DNA of 64,000 nt from positions 26,594,745 through 26,658,744 of the forward strand of contig CM075102.1 in assembly GCA_037576195.1 (NCBI GenBank), written 5' to 3'. The translations under genes were made by a program, and so were the position numbers. Position 1 is the first letter of the stretch. Each line of letters starts with the position of its first letter. The notes below the pieces were generated by a model, which had not been told where the DNA came from, did no database searches, and saw only the letters and a program-made list of their open reading frames with translations. The stretch is from Phytoseiulus persimilis (taxonomy: Eukaryota; Arthropoda; Arachnida; Mesostigmata; Phytoseiidae). Below are positions 12,501 through 26,000 of the stretch, piece after piece.

Positions 12501-15500
12501 GCTTTGAACTTCCTGATGTGTGCGAGCGCCGGGCGCAAACTCCGAGAACGCACACTGAGGCTTCGCATAAAAATCGTGTAATCATTTTTTTTGTGAGTGC
12601 CCTGTCAGCCGCTCTCGAGCCTTTACTGAACCGAGAGGTGTGCTCATCCCCAAGCTCGCTCACCTGATCCGGTGGCGCCCTTGGTGCAGCTATTATCGCC
12701 GCCGAATCTACCTACCCCACGAGTTAGGTAAACACACAGCCGACAAGACAAGTCAACGAGAAAGTCGCATCAATCAGAGAAACAGCTCTGACTCCCTTGA
12801 CATAGAGCAGCAGCTAATAACGGCGAAGGATGACCAAGGCTGAGCATGAGGGCGATTGACGGCCAAGCCTCGCGCTTCATTGTGAAGACAGAACGTCGTT
12901 GAGGATGTCGAGTGACCACACCTTCGGAAGATCTCCCTCAGCGAGAATTCAGCCTAATTGGCTAAAAACGTCAAATCGAATCGCGGCGCTCGCCTGTTAA
13001 TTCTCTCCTGGCTGTTGAATGAAGCTCATCCTCGACGCGCATCCAGTGAGAAGATTTGGGGGCCGAGCCCCCTCCCCGTCCCATGCGGTCCAGTGCCATT
13101 TTCCGGTTCGTAGTTACCATCGCAGCAAAGATCACTGGCGGAAGATCTCAACCCTGCAGGGGTTTCCGAGCCAAGAGTTGGAAGTCCCTCGGAGCACAAT
13201 CTGGAAATCGTCGAGATCCAGGCGAGCAGGCAGAACAGATGAATCCACGAACCCACCAAATACCGAAAGAAGAAGTTGAACATCTCACGAGTTGAACGAG
13301 CTCACCGAGTTGATCGCAGCCCGGAAAGCGATACCAGCCGCGAGAGCTGGGATATCTTTTGAACTCGTTCTGAAGAAGCTTTCAGACCGAAAGCGCTGAA
13401 TACGAGCGGATTTGGGTTGTGTTCTCTCGGTTGCAGCTTCGCTTCGGCGTTATCCGCTGATAAAGCAGTGAACGCTCAGGCAAACGAGGTGTGGAAAATG
13501 TTTCCGGATTTTGATCTGGAGCAAACGTTTCCAGTTCCCAGCAGGCATCGGAAGCACGAAGAGGCGGATTGATCAATGAATTAATTGCGAGATGCGAATC
13601 GAATCGAGCCATTTGATCCATAACTCTTCTTCTCGTCTTCGCCGCAGTCTTTTTTTTTCTCTTCGGAGCGCGGGTCGGCCTTCATGTAAAGCCAGGATAG
13701 ATTCAGGAATTCGGACATGGAGAAGATTGAAACGCGGTGATAATGAAGGACCAAACGAGGAAAAGTAATCGTACGTGAACCCCTGCCCTTTTTTCATCCT
13801 GCGGAAACAGATATCGTGTGCGCCGTGAATTCTGACACACTGAACCTGGCGATCACCGCAGACGCCGCGAAAAAACACTGGGTGTCGACTGATCGGAGAA
13901 CATCCCCGGAAAAGGCTCGAAGAGGTGCACATTAATTCCTCAAGCACCAAAATCTGCAACTCGTCTCCCAGCACGACCTGAGCAAGTTTCCGTTAAGAGC
14001 TCTGCGTCGATTTTCTGCAGCGATAGGAGGAAAGAAAGATCGGATAGAAAGACAGATGGACTTAGTCCGATAACCCAACCATGAATTCGGCGGCGTGCTG
14101 TGCCCACACAACATCTTTGCGCGCCGTTTTATCAGCGAGAGCCAGGAGTCAGCTTGATGGCCTGCCGTTGGTCGCTAGTTTGTTTTATTTCTCAACAAGC
14201 AAATTTGAGCAGAATCCAGCTCGGCTCCAATCTCCCAGCGTATCCGCGATTCCCCGCGTTTTCACTGAAACCTTTCAATGATTCCAGCGGGCGAGATCAC
14301 GTAGCTCGAGCGATGCCGGACAAGTGTATGACGGAGTGTTGTCGTCCTGCGATCTGGAACCTCTCATAACGGGCAAACAAAACATGTGTGTTCCCCAAGC
14401 ACCAACCATTTAAGCCGAGGCAGAGATCGTATCTCGAGCTAAAGTCATGCGTTTTGTCGTCGCCGTAAATGGGCGTTTACGGATGGGCACGCTTCCTACC
14501 ACGAGCGGACAAAGTCGTAAATCTCTGGCTCCTTCCTTCGCTCATGAGTTCCCATTGCATTGAACGTGAATCCACAAACGATTCCACAGGGTGACCCTAA
14601 ATGAGATTTGCGCGAAGCAAAGCTCCCCTCCTCACAGGCTATGCCACTGCACGGAGCCAGCATCTGAGGTCCCAACGAGAATTTACCACGTTCCACGCCA
14701 ATGTGTCCACTGCCGGCGAACTCTTGGGGGGCTCCGTACTCGGGTCATTGGGAAATTTCACTCTCGCAGCGTTTGCGCGAATGCAGGCATCTTGGCGTTC
14801 CATTATTGAGCCTTTGGAGCGATTCCGACCCCGAATTGTCGGTTATCATCGCCGTTCCAACGCCGCTCCTCTGGTATTCCGTGCCTGTGGATCCCCGGTG
14901 ATTCATGCGATGAGTACATACACGTTTGTGAAAGAATTCCTTCCCGCGCGTAAGTGAATAAACGCGCGAGCTCGCCAATGACGATGTCTACGCGGAATCC
15001 ACCGCGCGTTCGTGCGCCATTCAGATATTTCGGTTTAAACGGTCGTCCGGGCGTTGGTTTGCTTGTCCGGTGTAGCACAAAAAATTCGCCGTAGTCTTCG
15101 TTTCGTCAGTAGCCGTCGACGTGTTCGGACAGAAATGGAAGAAGTCTTCATCCGTTCGCGCGGATCCGCTACGAAGCAACGGCGGCGGCGGAGTCCCCAA
15201 CGACGACAACTGGAGCCGAAGTGCCGTTAGCGCAGCTACGAACGACCAAGTGTACCCGGTGACACAGAAGTCCATTAGGCGCCGCTCGCTTGTCGGCTGC
15301 TCAGCCGTTCACGACAATTAACGCTCGCCTTCCGCGCTGGGGTTGTCCCTGCACGGCGAAATACAGTCTGTTATCCAGTCTGTCAGATATCCGTCGAAGT
15401 CAAGTACGACCGGCGGCGGTAGTGACTCGGTCGTTCTTCATCGTCGTACACCACGAGGCTCGTGTGATTCTAGATCATTGTGATCCGCGATCGGTATTCG

Positions 15501-18500
15501 GCTTCTGCTGTGGTATTGACGACGGTGCCGTTTCCCGCACCGCAGTCCGGAATCCGACCCGCTGGCGATCTGTTTTCCGAGGGTCGGAACAACGCCCCCT
15601 TCTAGAAACTGAAAAACGCCATTTGCGCGGTTGGTTACCCCGCTGCCGTCGCTACCGGTACAACCGCCAGTTCCGATAACACAATCGACGCGACTCGTGA
15701 CGAGCGATCAGCTGTTTGACTTCTGTGCTCTGCGTTGGCCATTGCGCAATAGACAGAAGAATCGAAGTTACCATGGCTAGGCAGTCGGCCAACCAGCCAG
15801 GCGGCCAGGCGGGCGGGCGGGCGGTCTTGCGGTCGTCAATCAGTTCAAAGTCCTGTACAACCATGGGCTTACCCTTCGGTGGTCATTTCGTCATTCACTC
15901 GTCCATTGTTCCCGGATCCGATCCGTTAGAAGACCGACCGGCGATGGGACCGGCGGCCAGTTTTGTACGGAACAACTCTGAAACGTAGTTAACGGTGGAC
16001 ACCTGTCAAACGGTGGCATATTAATGCCGCTCGACGTATTTGTACAGCTCTCGCCGCAAGAACTTTGGTGGTGGTCGACTTTAACAGCGTTCTGAAAGTT
16101 GATCTCGCCTCCAAAACCTCGCGGAGCTTACGCTGCCAGCGTTACCATCCACTGCGGACCACCGAGGAAGGAGTACGGAGCTCTGATGAACAGAAAGCAG
16201 ATGACTTCAACAGTGCTAACCAAATCGCGGCATGGCGGACAGCAACGCTCACTAGGCGTTCCGTCGCCGGCGAAAAGCATCAAAATCCCTCGCTAACAAG
16301 TTCCGCATACCGAAGAGTTTTGCGGGTCGCTTTCTGGCCGCGCTGCGGTTTGATCTAATCCTAACTTATGAAATGTACGAGCCAAAACACGAAACATGTC
16401 CGAGACGGCAGAAGCCGATGCGACCGTGCAACAACACCACCAACAACAAGATGCAATCATGGGAGTGATCATCATAATAATCTCGGTGATCCAGCAACGG
16501 ACGGGACTACGCCTGCCCTGAACGCCAGTAAAACGGCTGGACGCTTGGGAAAACCCGACTGTTGCCGCTTAGCAACTTGAGAAACTATCTGTCTTACGCG
16601 GGTGGACCGCGGCGATACTGGGATTGGAAACAGATTCGGCTCAGTGAGCACGAACGTGTTTGGTGAAGTGAGAGAAGATTCCTCGAAAGAAGCAGGAGTC
16701 GTCGCCACGAGAACTGCGGAAAGTTGGAATTAGAATAAGAAAATTCGAATCGCAATCGTGAGCTTCGTTTTCCCTCATTGAGGCGAGTGGAGAGGTCCGT
16801 TAGCGAATCATCCATATCGCCGCGGAAATTTTCTCAGCGGTCACAATTATGGAGTTCCCTGCCGCTGTATGCGGACTTCAGTCGTTGGGTTTTTTCGCGC
16901 CATCGCAGCTTCTCTTGGGTGTCTCTACTGTTGATGACGGTGTTGTTCTTGGTTTGTTTGTAGATTCCAGCTGCAATGATGATCTGGTGGCGGCGGCGGC
17001 GGCAGCGGTGTTTCGCTCAATGATTCAGTTGTTTGGAGGCGCTAAACGATGCCGAACTGATCTTCTCACCGATACGGAACGAACTCGCACCAGAGCAGCT
17101 CACACAAGCACACAGACAGCGAGAGAGTTGGAAACGAAATCGCCCCAGATGTAAATCAGATCCAGTTTGTGAGACGCGATAGGAGATGTCTGCTCAAGAA
17201 AGCGGTTTCGGTTGCGAACAAAGCCAACGAGCGGTGTTCGCCGATAGGCAAGCGTCGGTCGGAAACAGAAAACTGCGAAAATCGATCCCCGACCGGGTTC
17301 GAGCGAAGCCAACGACACAAAGAAGGAAATGCACAACTGGGGAAGCAATCCGACAAATGTGGGATCGGACAGTGTTGGCCACGCGATCGTCGAAATACAT
17401 GATCACTGTTCCTCCCCCTCGGTCTTCAATGTTCGGCGGAGTTTTCTCAATTTTCTCGTGAGTTTTTTTGCCTGGCCGCCGGGATGCCCCATCCACAGAA
17501 TAGAGCCATTTAAAACACAACGAGCACGAAGTCGATCGGGACCGCGAGGCAACGGCCTCCTTCACGCCCACCCAGACACATTCTTACGCAGCGAGCACGG
17601 ACCCGCGCATCAGCGAATCGGCAACAAAATACTTTGCTTGCCATCATGTCACCCATTCATCGGAGCGGCCGTGCAGCACGCCATGGAACGGGCGCTCGCT
17701 TCGTTACAAAGATGGGCCGATTGCATCGAGTGAGAACCCAGCGGGTGGCGGCGGGGCTTCTCCTCTCGAACGTTTCCAGCGGAAGAGCGATGTCGGCCTG
17801 CCCAGGATGAACGATACCCGAGACCACTGCCAAATTGAGCGACGGACGAGGGGACAGAAAAAGAACACCGCAAGGAGCCTTTCAGGAGGTGGATCTGAAT
17901 AATAAACCAATAATGTCAGCGGCTGCGGCGGTGAACAACGGCAGTGGCAGCAGAAAATACGAGCCTCGGGGAGGAAAATCAGCAGAAAACGATGTGAACG
18001 ACGACGAAGAGGAGCTGACCGATGGACGGACGGACGGACGAACGTTCAGGAACGTCGAGAGCCACTCCCAATCGACGGTTGGATCGAACCGACGACGACC
18101 AGTCGGTATCCAACTCACATCAGAGGGCGGAGGCATCTGCTGCCACCGCCGCCGGCTCCGCAGAAGACTGCCGTGGAAACGCGCGCCGCCGCTGGTTGAG
18201 CCTTATGGACGCTGTTGTGCATTAATTCGATCGTTAATATTTCACCCGCGATTGCCAACTCAGACCAACACAACAGACAGATGATACGACGACCACTTGC
18301 ACCGCCACCACCGCCGCGCCGCAGCTTCGAGCAAGGCGAAACACTGACGCCAAAACGGGCGGGTGGACGATCCACCAGAAGAGCGTACGCTCTTCGATTG
18401 CTAAGCCTGCCTCGGTGTCTGGCGTTTCCTTCTGCCCGTCAAATATCATTAATATACGAAGCGCTATTATCTAATATATGCACCACGGACACCGCCTCCG

Positions 18501-19983
18501 AGAGGCAATAGAGAATTCCTCGGGAAAAAGACGATTTCGAAGGGATGGGTTTCGCCCGGACGATCTCGGACCGCCCTCTCCGATGCGGACTTTGTCAGAG
18601 TATATCTCTCAATCGAGTCTGGAAGTGTCAATCCGAAACCAGCCTCATCTCTGAACGAGTTCTGGTTTGGAAGCCGGTGCCGATAGCTGATGTAGGGCCC
18701 GATTCTCATCGGAATATTCTCAGAATAGGTTCCGCTCGCCCCGCCTGAAGCACCTCGCCGTCGGCTCGATCAGCGGTTCGTCGGGGTGAGCGTGTTGAGA
18801 GTCGACGCCGTTCCGTTTTCAACAGCGAACGTCGTGTTGAACAGTTGTCTCGAGCAGGCGTCAACAAGTTATAGTGAAGAATGGTTCATGTCCGGCCCTT
18901 GATATATCTGTCGGCTGAGTTGATTTTTCTCCTTCAGTCCCTCAATTCGGACTCTCTGAGCGAGAACCGGGGAACGACGCGTCGTTCACGAAATCAACAG
19001 ACGAAGGCGACTCGATCAGGGGCTACGTCGGATATTTACGAGGTGATGAAGAGAAACAGGCCAACCAAACGACGAGTCAGACAGGGTTGCATATCCATTC
19101 AGCGGGGGACGAACGAATGTGCACGTTCTACTGAGAGACTTTCCTACCAGGACCAGATCTCGCTACGAGTCCGTGCAGTATGGTTCCTGATGACTCTCGA
19201 CGGAAATCTTTTTCGGCGTGACTTGCGTGCTGATCTTGGCGATGCCGCGCCCTCACGCAGCCGTCGAAAAGCCGGCATCCGTTTGGTGAGCATTATTGCA
19301 CCCTCCACGGGGCGGCTCACAAGCTTATCACCGACGCACTCATTGACGAACCTTCCGCCCAATCGCGCGGCCGACCGACCTGGATTCCTAGATGGGACGG
19401 CATGTCGGAGATCGATTCGCATCGAAGCTTTTGTCGCGGTACTCGCTCGCTCCAAAAGACTGACTGCTATTCATGGGACGTGGATACGGCCGATTCCTAT
19501 TCTCAACCTAGACGAGTCACGGCGTCGTGTGTGGTGTCGTGTCGAGACGAGAGAAATAGAAGATGAGGGGGCCTTGAAATCAAGCTAGGTGATGTGGTGA
19601 CGAAAGTAATAATTCTTGCGGCCCAATGAGGCGAAACAGGTAACAGCCAAAACAGTGATTCATTCATCTGATCCGTTTCTCGCCTCGTTGGACCATATCA
19701 TGGACCTTCGTGGCGAGGAGATCCATATCACCTCCTTCGTCTTCGATGTCGTCCTCTATCCGTGACCCTCCTCGCTATCGGATCGTTTCCATCTCGTCGC
19801 TGTGGTGGAGGTCTCGGGTCTGCGGGATCTCTTGCAGGAGCAGGAGGAACTCTGCCACGGCAGAAGAGCGAACGAATCCGCTGACGGAAGAGTTGTCCCT
19901 CCAACGGCGGTAAAGAATTCATGAATTCCTCCCATTACACGGGGAGTCGTGAGATGTGGCAAACGACGGCTTCACAGCAACAT

Positions 19984-20015
<32 letters not shown>

Positions 20016-23000
20016 ACAACAACAACGATAACAACGGCCAGGACGGACAGAGACGAGCGAGGGCCGATTCAAAATTGCCGCCTTTTTGCTTGGTATGTGG
20101 GACCACAGCGAAATTGCCTTGTTCGACGCTGGCGGCGGTGGCGGTGGTGGTGAAGGCACAACGCTCTCTTCGGAGTCTGCCCCATCGGCCGGTAAGGCAG
20201 CCGGAGCTGATGCGGGGGCCGCCTGTTCCAATCAACGAATTGAACAGCTGGGCCACATCTTCAAAGACCCCTCCTTCACTGAATCACACGTAGAGACACG
20301 GCCCAAACGCACCGCAAGGAGAAGAGAAAGATACATCAACAACAAAGCTTGTGCCCCTTACTCCCACGAAGCCTTCGTCTACGTCGCTCACCTTCCGCCA
20401 GAAATTTCCTTCGGTTGTTCGTTTGCTCTTCATGACATGCTGCTTGTCAGACCAACTCTCGAGTTCCGTGTTGTCCGAGATTGGCGGGTAGCGCGTGGCG
20501 CACACGTTTCCGAGGGTTGCTCTCCGAATCTAGGAGCCCAATCTTAATTGAAAAAGGCCAGCATGCGGTTTTCGGATGACGTTAACCAAGCTTCAAATGA
20601 CCAATGGAGTGGCATCGTTACTCGTCGTCGAAGCAAAACGCATCATCCACCACACACCTTTCGAGTCAAATGAGAAAACCTCGTCCTCTCGCCGGGGTCA
20701 AAGGTGACCCGAACGTAGCGTCGACAACGACTGCGAATCATTCCTCTCCTCCGGTGTTCATCCGCTAATACACTGCTGTTCGGAACCCATCGGTTGTCTT
20801 TAGCGGCTCTAATAGAATATGCAAATGAGAGGAGTTTCCTCGAGGGAGGAACGGCTCCAACCAAATCCACCGATTCGACTCCAGCCAGCGACCACGGCGA
20901 TAGCCGACCAATGACAGCTGCGAAGGAACGACGGAGTCGAGCCGCATTTCGCACGATCGCCACGACGTGCAGCGTCCTTGGCCGGAACACCTCGGCCGAG
21001 ACACGAGCTACACTGTGAGCAAGCAGCCCTTGACTCAGATGATTGAATACGATTCCAACTCATTCTGGGCTGACCGTTCTCCTGGCGGGAAGGGAGGAGC
21101 ATGAGGATCGCGAATCGCAGTCGTTGGCAGTATCGACATTGATGCAGCGTGCCACGACCAGCGCCGTGTCTCGTCGGCTCGTGTGTCTTGCAACACGTTC
21201 GACGCGTTCCGCGAGCTGCCACGGACGGACATCCCACCTCTCGATACTTCCCACGAATGCGATGGATCAACGGCCGAGGATCTCGCTCGAACTCGATTGA
21301 AACGCCCGGCTCCAGCACGGCCCCGAGCGGCTTTCCTCCCGGAGGAAAGATGAGTCGCTGGCTTGGAAGTCGATTGGGACACCGGTGGAAAGCGGCAGTC
21401 ATGCATCATAGACATGACACGGCCATCCTGAATCCGTTTCCCTCTCTGACTGTTCTTCGAAAGTATGAATGCAGGACTGAATGCATGGCGTTCCTTCCCA
21501 TCTGCATCGGGCTCTATTCAAGCGCTTACTCCCGAGTCGTCGAGAGTTCGTCGATTTGAGTCGACGCGGTACCCCAGCTCCGGAGCAGCCAGGAATAGAA
21601 CTTCCTGTCTCACCAAACCAACTCTAAAGCAAGCGACCGGCCGGTCGGTCGGTCGGTCGGCGATGCCGGCATGCAGACACCAACGGCCAGAACATAGAGA
21701 GAACATTCTTCTTTTTCACTCGAGTCACAATAAGTTCCCTAACGAGCTCGGAGCGGCAGCGCGGCCCTGCTACCTTCGAGAAGCCGATTCGCCGCCGTCT
21801 TTCAGAAATGGTTTCGAATTTTTCTTATTTTAAGAGCTCCAATTTGAAAACTCGCCTTTCACAGCTTGCGAATCGTAAACTGAGAAAATTGCTTTTGTTA
21901 TGTCTTACGCCCTTGCTGCTTTGCCGAGAGCTTCGTTCGGGGAGGGGATTAGTTGAAAACATGCGCCAAACCTTCCAACGCTGACGTGGGAACTGAAGCT
22001 AACGGGCCAGACTAAACGAGAAGCACGTCCTTTCGGCATTCATTCAATTGAACGCCGCTAGAAGTTCGGATGAGAAGGAGCCGCCCGAAACGTGTCTCGC
22101 TCTCGGGTTCCCAAGCCGTTCGTAGGGCGGCGATCCGGGAATATTCCTCGGGTCTCTCCCTCCGGCTTCGGTCTACGGGGCTAACTCGTTCCACCCCCGC
22201 CAAACCACGTCGGGGAAGTCACGTCACGCGCTCGAGCCGAGCTTCTGCGCCGGAATGAGCGAGTGCTCAAGATCCAGTCGTCGCCGGTACGGGGAAGCCG
22301 GTTCGGGAACCGAAGCGCTCATGTCGGAACGATGTTTATACTTCCAGCGGAATCTTCGTCTTCTCTCAGAATTCCGGCCGGCGGTGCTACTGTTCCCGCG
22401 GCTCCGAGTGTGTGCCGGCGAGCGGTTCCTGGCACGACTCCGAACGTTAATGTGTTTGTCTGAGATGGCAGCACAAGTTGCTCCTGTTGAGAAGTTTACA
22501 ATCGAGCGTCGGACGCGAACTGTGAAGATTGAGTCGTTTGTCGTCGGCGCTCGGATTTCTCGACCGTTCGTTCACTCGTCAACCGAGAACAATCCGCATG
22601 TGTCAGAGCGGGGTCTTTGTCGGCCAAGGGCTAAAAAATTAAAACGTTCCTACGAACACTGTTTTGTCTGTTTATCCGCCGGTTCGGCTGATTGACGGAC
22701 AGCGAGCGATTCGAACGCTCCGAACCGAAAATCGAGACGGCTCTCGTTGACGGTTACGTGGAAAGCTGGAATACGAGTCGCTTTCGGAAAACATTGTTTC
22801 CGCTGGTGCAGGTGTGGAGCTGTTCGGGACTGAGCCCGAATGTGCGAAACCACCGCCTCCGCGGCCATCCCATGAGTCTGGTATCAATCGCGACCGCACA
22901 TCGCTGTCGCGGCGAAGACAGAGGGAATCACGTGTCGTTTTTACCGTTCGGCGTCCATTCTTGTCGAGGTGGTCCTGGAGGCCGACAGCTCCCATTGTGT

Positions 23001-26000
23001 GATCGTCATCGAGCGATATTCTTCTGGCGCTGATTTTCCGTTTTTCTTCTCGTTCTCCCTGCCGCCGCGTCTGAAGGTGAATCCGCGATCGTCGTTCTTC
23101 CGATGACTCGCATCATCCAGGACGATCTCAGAGCCGGCAGCAGCGCGGTCCCAAGACAACACCGAGTCATCCTTGGAACGGACGGGAAGTTCAACTCGAC
23201 CAACGGGTTCGGCGAAACTAGAAGAGAACCCATAAACAACCAAAGACAGGGCTATACACCGAAGTTAACTCTTCTAAAGCGTAAAATTTTCCCACGCTCG
23301 ATTGTGACCGCTTGTTTGCTCCCTTCGGCCTGGCAATCGTCAGTTTGATGGGAACACCGTTTCAGCCAGTAGCTCGGCCGCCGCGGGATGAGCATTAAAA
23401 CAGCTATTTGAACGCTTTGACAATTACGTCAAAAAACGCTGCTGACGGCGCTGCGTTTGTTTGCTGTCACCGTCTCACCACAAACACCGACTCCACAAGC
23501 GGTACCCGCTGGAGCCCGCGTTGAAGGGTTCCTGGTGGTCCTAGCGGTCCGAGTTCTCGTTGGACTCGGGTCCGCCGACTGCAAAGTCTCAGTCATTGTT
23601 CGACTGCTCGGAAGATCCGATCATTGAGATCTTTTCCATCATGCTCAAGGGAAGACTTTCCTCTCAGCGGCCACTCTATATCGCGTGGGCGTTCTGCTCC
23701 ACTCCAGGGTGGAAGACGAGCAAGGCGGAATTCTATCCGCAGGAGTCTAGACCTTCAGCAGGCCGAGCGGCCAGGCGGCGGCCTCTTCCGATTCATTGCG
23801 AACACTCGGAAATTAAATGAACACTTCGGGAGAAAAATGTACGCTGAGTCAGCGAGCAGGCAAACAAACTGCTGCGCGACCTGCTGTTGAGCAACCAAGC
23901 CAACCAATCAGCGGAGCAGGGGGCCGATACATGCTGTTGAAGTTGTAGCTGTTCGCGGCAGTCTTTCTTGACCGACCGAGCGACCGGCGGACCGAGCGAC
24001 GGATCGACCGTACTTCTGGGAGAGGCTTCAAGCGCAGAACTGTCTCCCACGCATTGAAGAGCAGCCAAGTGAGCGAGCGAGCTTCGGCCGGCAACCCGGC
24101 AGGCAAACCAAACAAGAAAACACGCACGCACGCACGCACGCACGCACGCGATTAATGAACACACTGGGAGGCTCCTCTTGCTATGGGTGGACAAGGCTCA
24201 CCGAAGCTCCAACGGATCGGGTTCACCTGCGAACCGAACAGCCAGAGCTTGATTCGGAGCTCCGATTCGTAATGGTCGAACGATGTCCGCATCGTTTGAA
24301 TAGTGCCGGAGCTGTGCTGCACGCGACGTGCAGTTATTTCGGGATCTACCCTCACACTTGTCGTCTCAGAGGTCCGAGACATCATATTGACGCTGCTTCT
24401 CACGTTATTGACCGCGAGGATCGCGAATTGAGATGCGAGATGGCCAGCAAAGTTGAAGAAGGTGATCTTGCGTTGCTCACGGAGATAGAACAAACAAAAG
24501 TTCTGAGAGGCGTCTCACTCCTCGCCCGATGTGAATTCGCAGAACCGCGAATGCGATAGCCCAAAACGCTTGTTGAGATCGATTGACGCCTGCAGCGAAG
24601 GATGTTGTGTTTTCTTGTTCTCGTCTTTCTGTGGCAGAGATCGTTCTCGCCGTTGTTGCTGCCGTTACTTTCCTCCCGGGGGTAAACATGCACGTGCAGT
24701 CCCGTGGAGTTTACAGCTCTATTCTTGTTGCATTGCCCCTGGTTTGCCCCCACCGAGCTGTCCCACTGCGCGTTGGCGGTCGTAACTGTCGCTGCTGGTG
24801 CGTCGGTAGTGGAGCCAACCCCCAGAACAGACGGAGGCGAGGCGGCTCTTGAGCAAATAAAGTCTTCTCTGTCGATTTTTCAACGCTTTCAATAAATAAC
24901 TCTCTGTTGTTCGTGGTTTCAGATTGCCGAGCGGAATGCTACTTCCCCATCGATATACAGGGTACCTACCTGCTGCAACAGCCCAACGGCCAGAACGGCA
25001 TCAGTTACTCCGAAATGGTAATAGACTCGGATTCGATACCACCCTGGGGACACTGCCACAAGCGCCGAGGAGTTCCTGGAGTCATCCTGAGAGATCCTTC
25101 GGGGGTCATGGACTGCATGAGGTGCCTCCACCTCTCGGTGAAGAGTGACAACGTCATCCACATCCAGGCCGAGGGTTTGGGCAAGTGCTACATCACGGAA
25201 GAGGCCGCGCGCGAAAACTGTCCCGATGGGAACAGCAAGCACAACTACGAGCTCTACATCCTGTACCGAAAGGAACCCGCCCAAGGAGTCTTCTGTCCGT
25301 TCACCGGACGCTTCCGAGTGAACTCCTACCAGAGGGACGGACAGGAGAGCCGATGCCTGGCTCCCAGGTCACAGTTCTCCGAAGTTTCGAACTGCCCGCG
25401 AGGAGACCACCTCTCGGTCGAGTTCAGGAGCTGCTCCTTCCCGGATCGATGTAAGTTCCATCTGATCTTCTCAGAATGTCCTCTGCGCACCGATGAATAG
25501 CGGTGGCTCCATAGCAGCAAGCGCGTCGTTCAACTCCGCCCCAGAAGGGCAGTATCAACGACAACAACAATAACCACAATAGACAAACACAAACGGCGGC
25601 CGCAACGACAACAATAAAGCAGAGCTATCGGAAAATGTTTTCGTTACAACAGATCTATGCGGTCGTTGCGGCGGGCTGTCATGATGACGAGGAACATGCC
25701 GGGAGGAAAAAGAAAAAGCGTTAGCCATCCATACATCCAGAGAGAAAAAGGGACGAACGAAAGAAAGCAAGCCGGCTCAGCAAATAGTTGTTGAGTTCGG
25801 GTAATGTTCGGGTGGCCAATGTCGGTCGGTCGGATTGTGCTCGCCCGGTTCGGTGTCGACGCGCAACTCTGTCGATCGCGCAGTCGTAAGCCGGCACCGA
25901 AACATGCGGCCAACGAACAACTAGTCGTTAGATTCGTCAACCAGCGCGCTACTTTGTTCTTCCTTTTGTCGATGACATGGAGATCGTTTTGAAGCCGCGC

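Larger units (their letters stand above)
555..24922 (+). other. Intron 1, 24.4 kb
   Basis: A first intron of this length is far larger than the 50-400 bp introns seen elsewhere in the window. It is CpG-rich and full of short tri- and tetranucleotide tracts, which leaves long chance open frames on both strands, for example 4715-5482 and 18881-19588. None has a recognisable domain, a signal peptide or convincing splice partners. I see no nested gene. A recursive splice site is annotated separately at 10376/10377, and a palindrome at 4442-4464. Confidence 0.75.

Noticed and set aside
18881..19588. 235-codon plus-strand frame inside intron 1
   Set aside because: Arg/Ser/Thr-rich mixed composition, no domain, no conserved motif; expected by chance in CpG-rich, stop-poor DNA.
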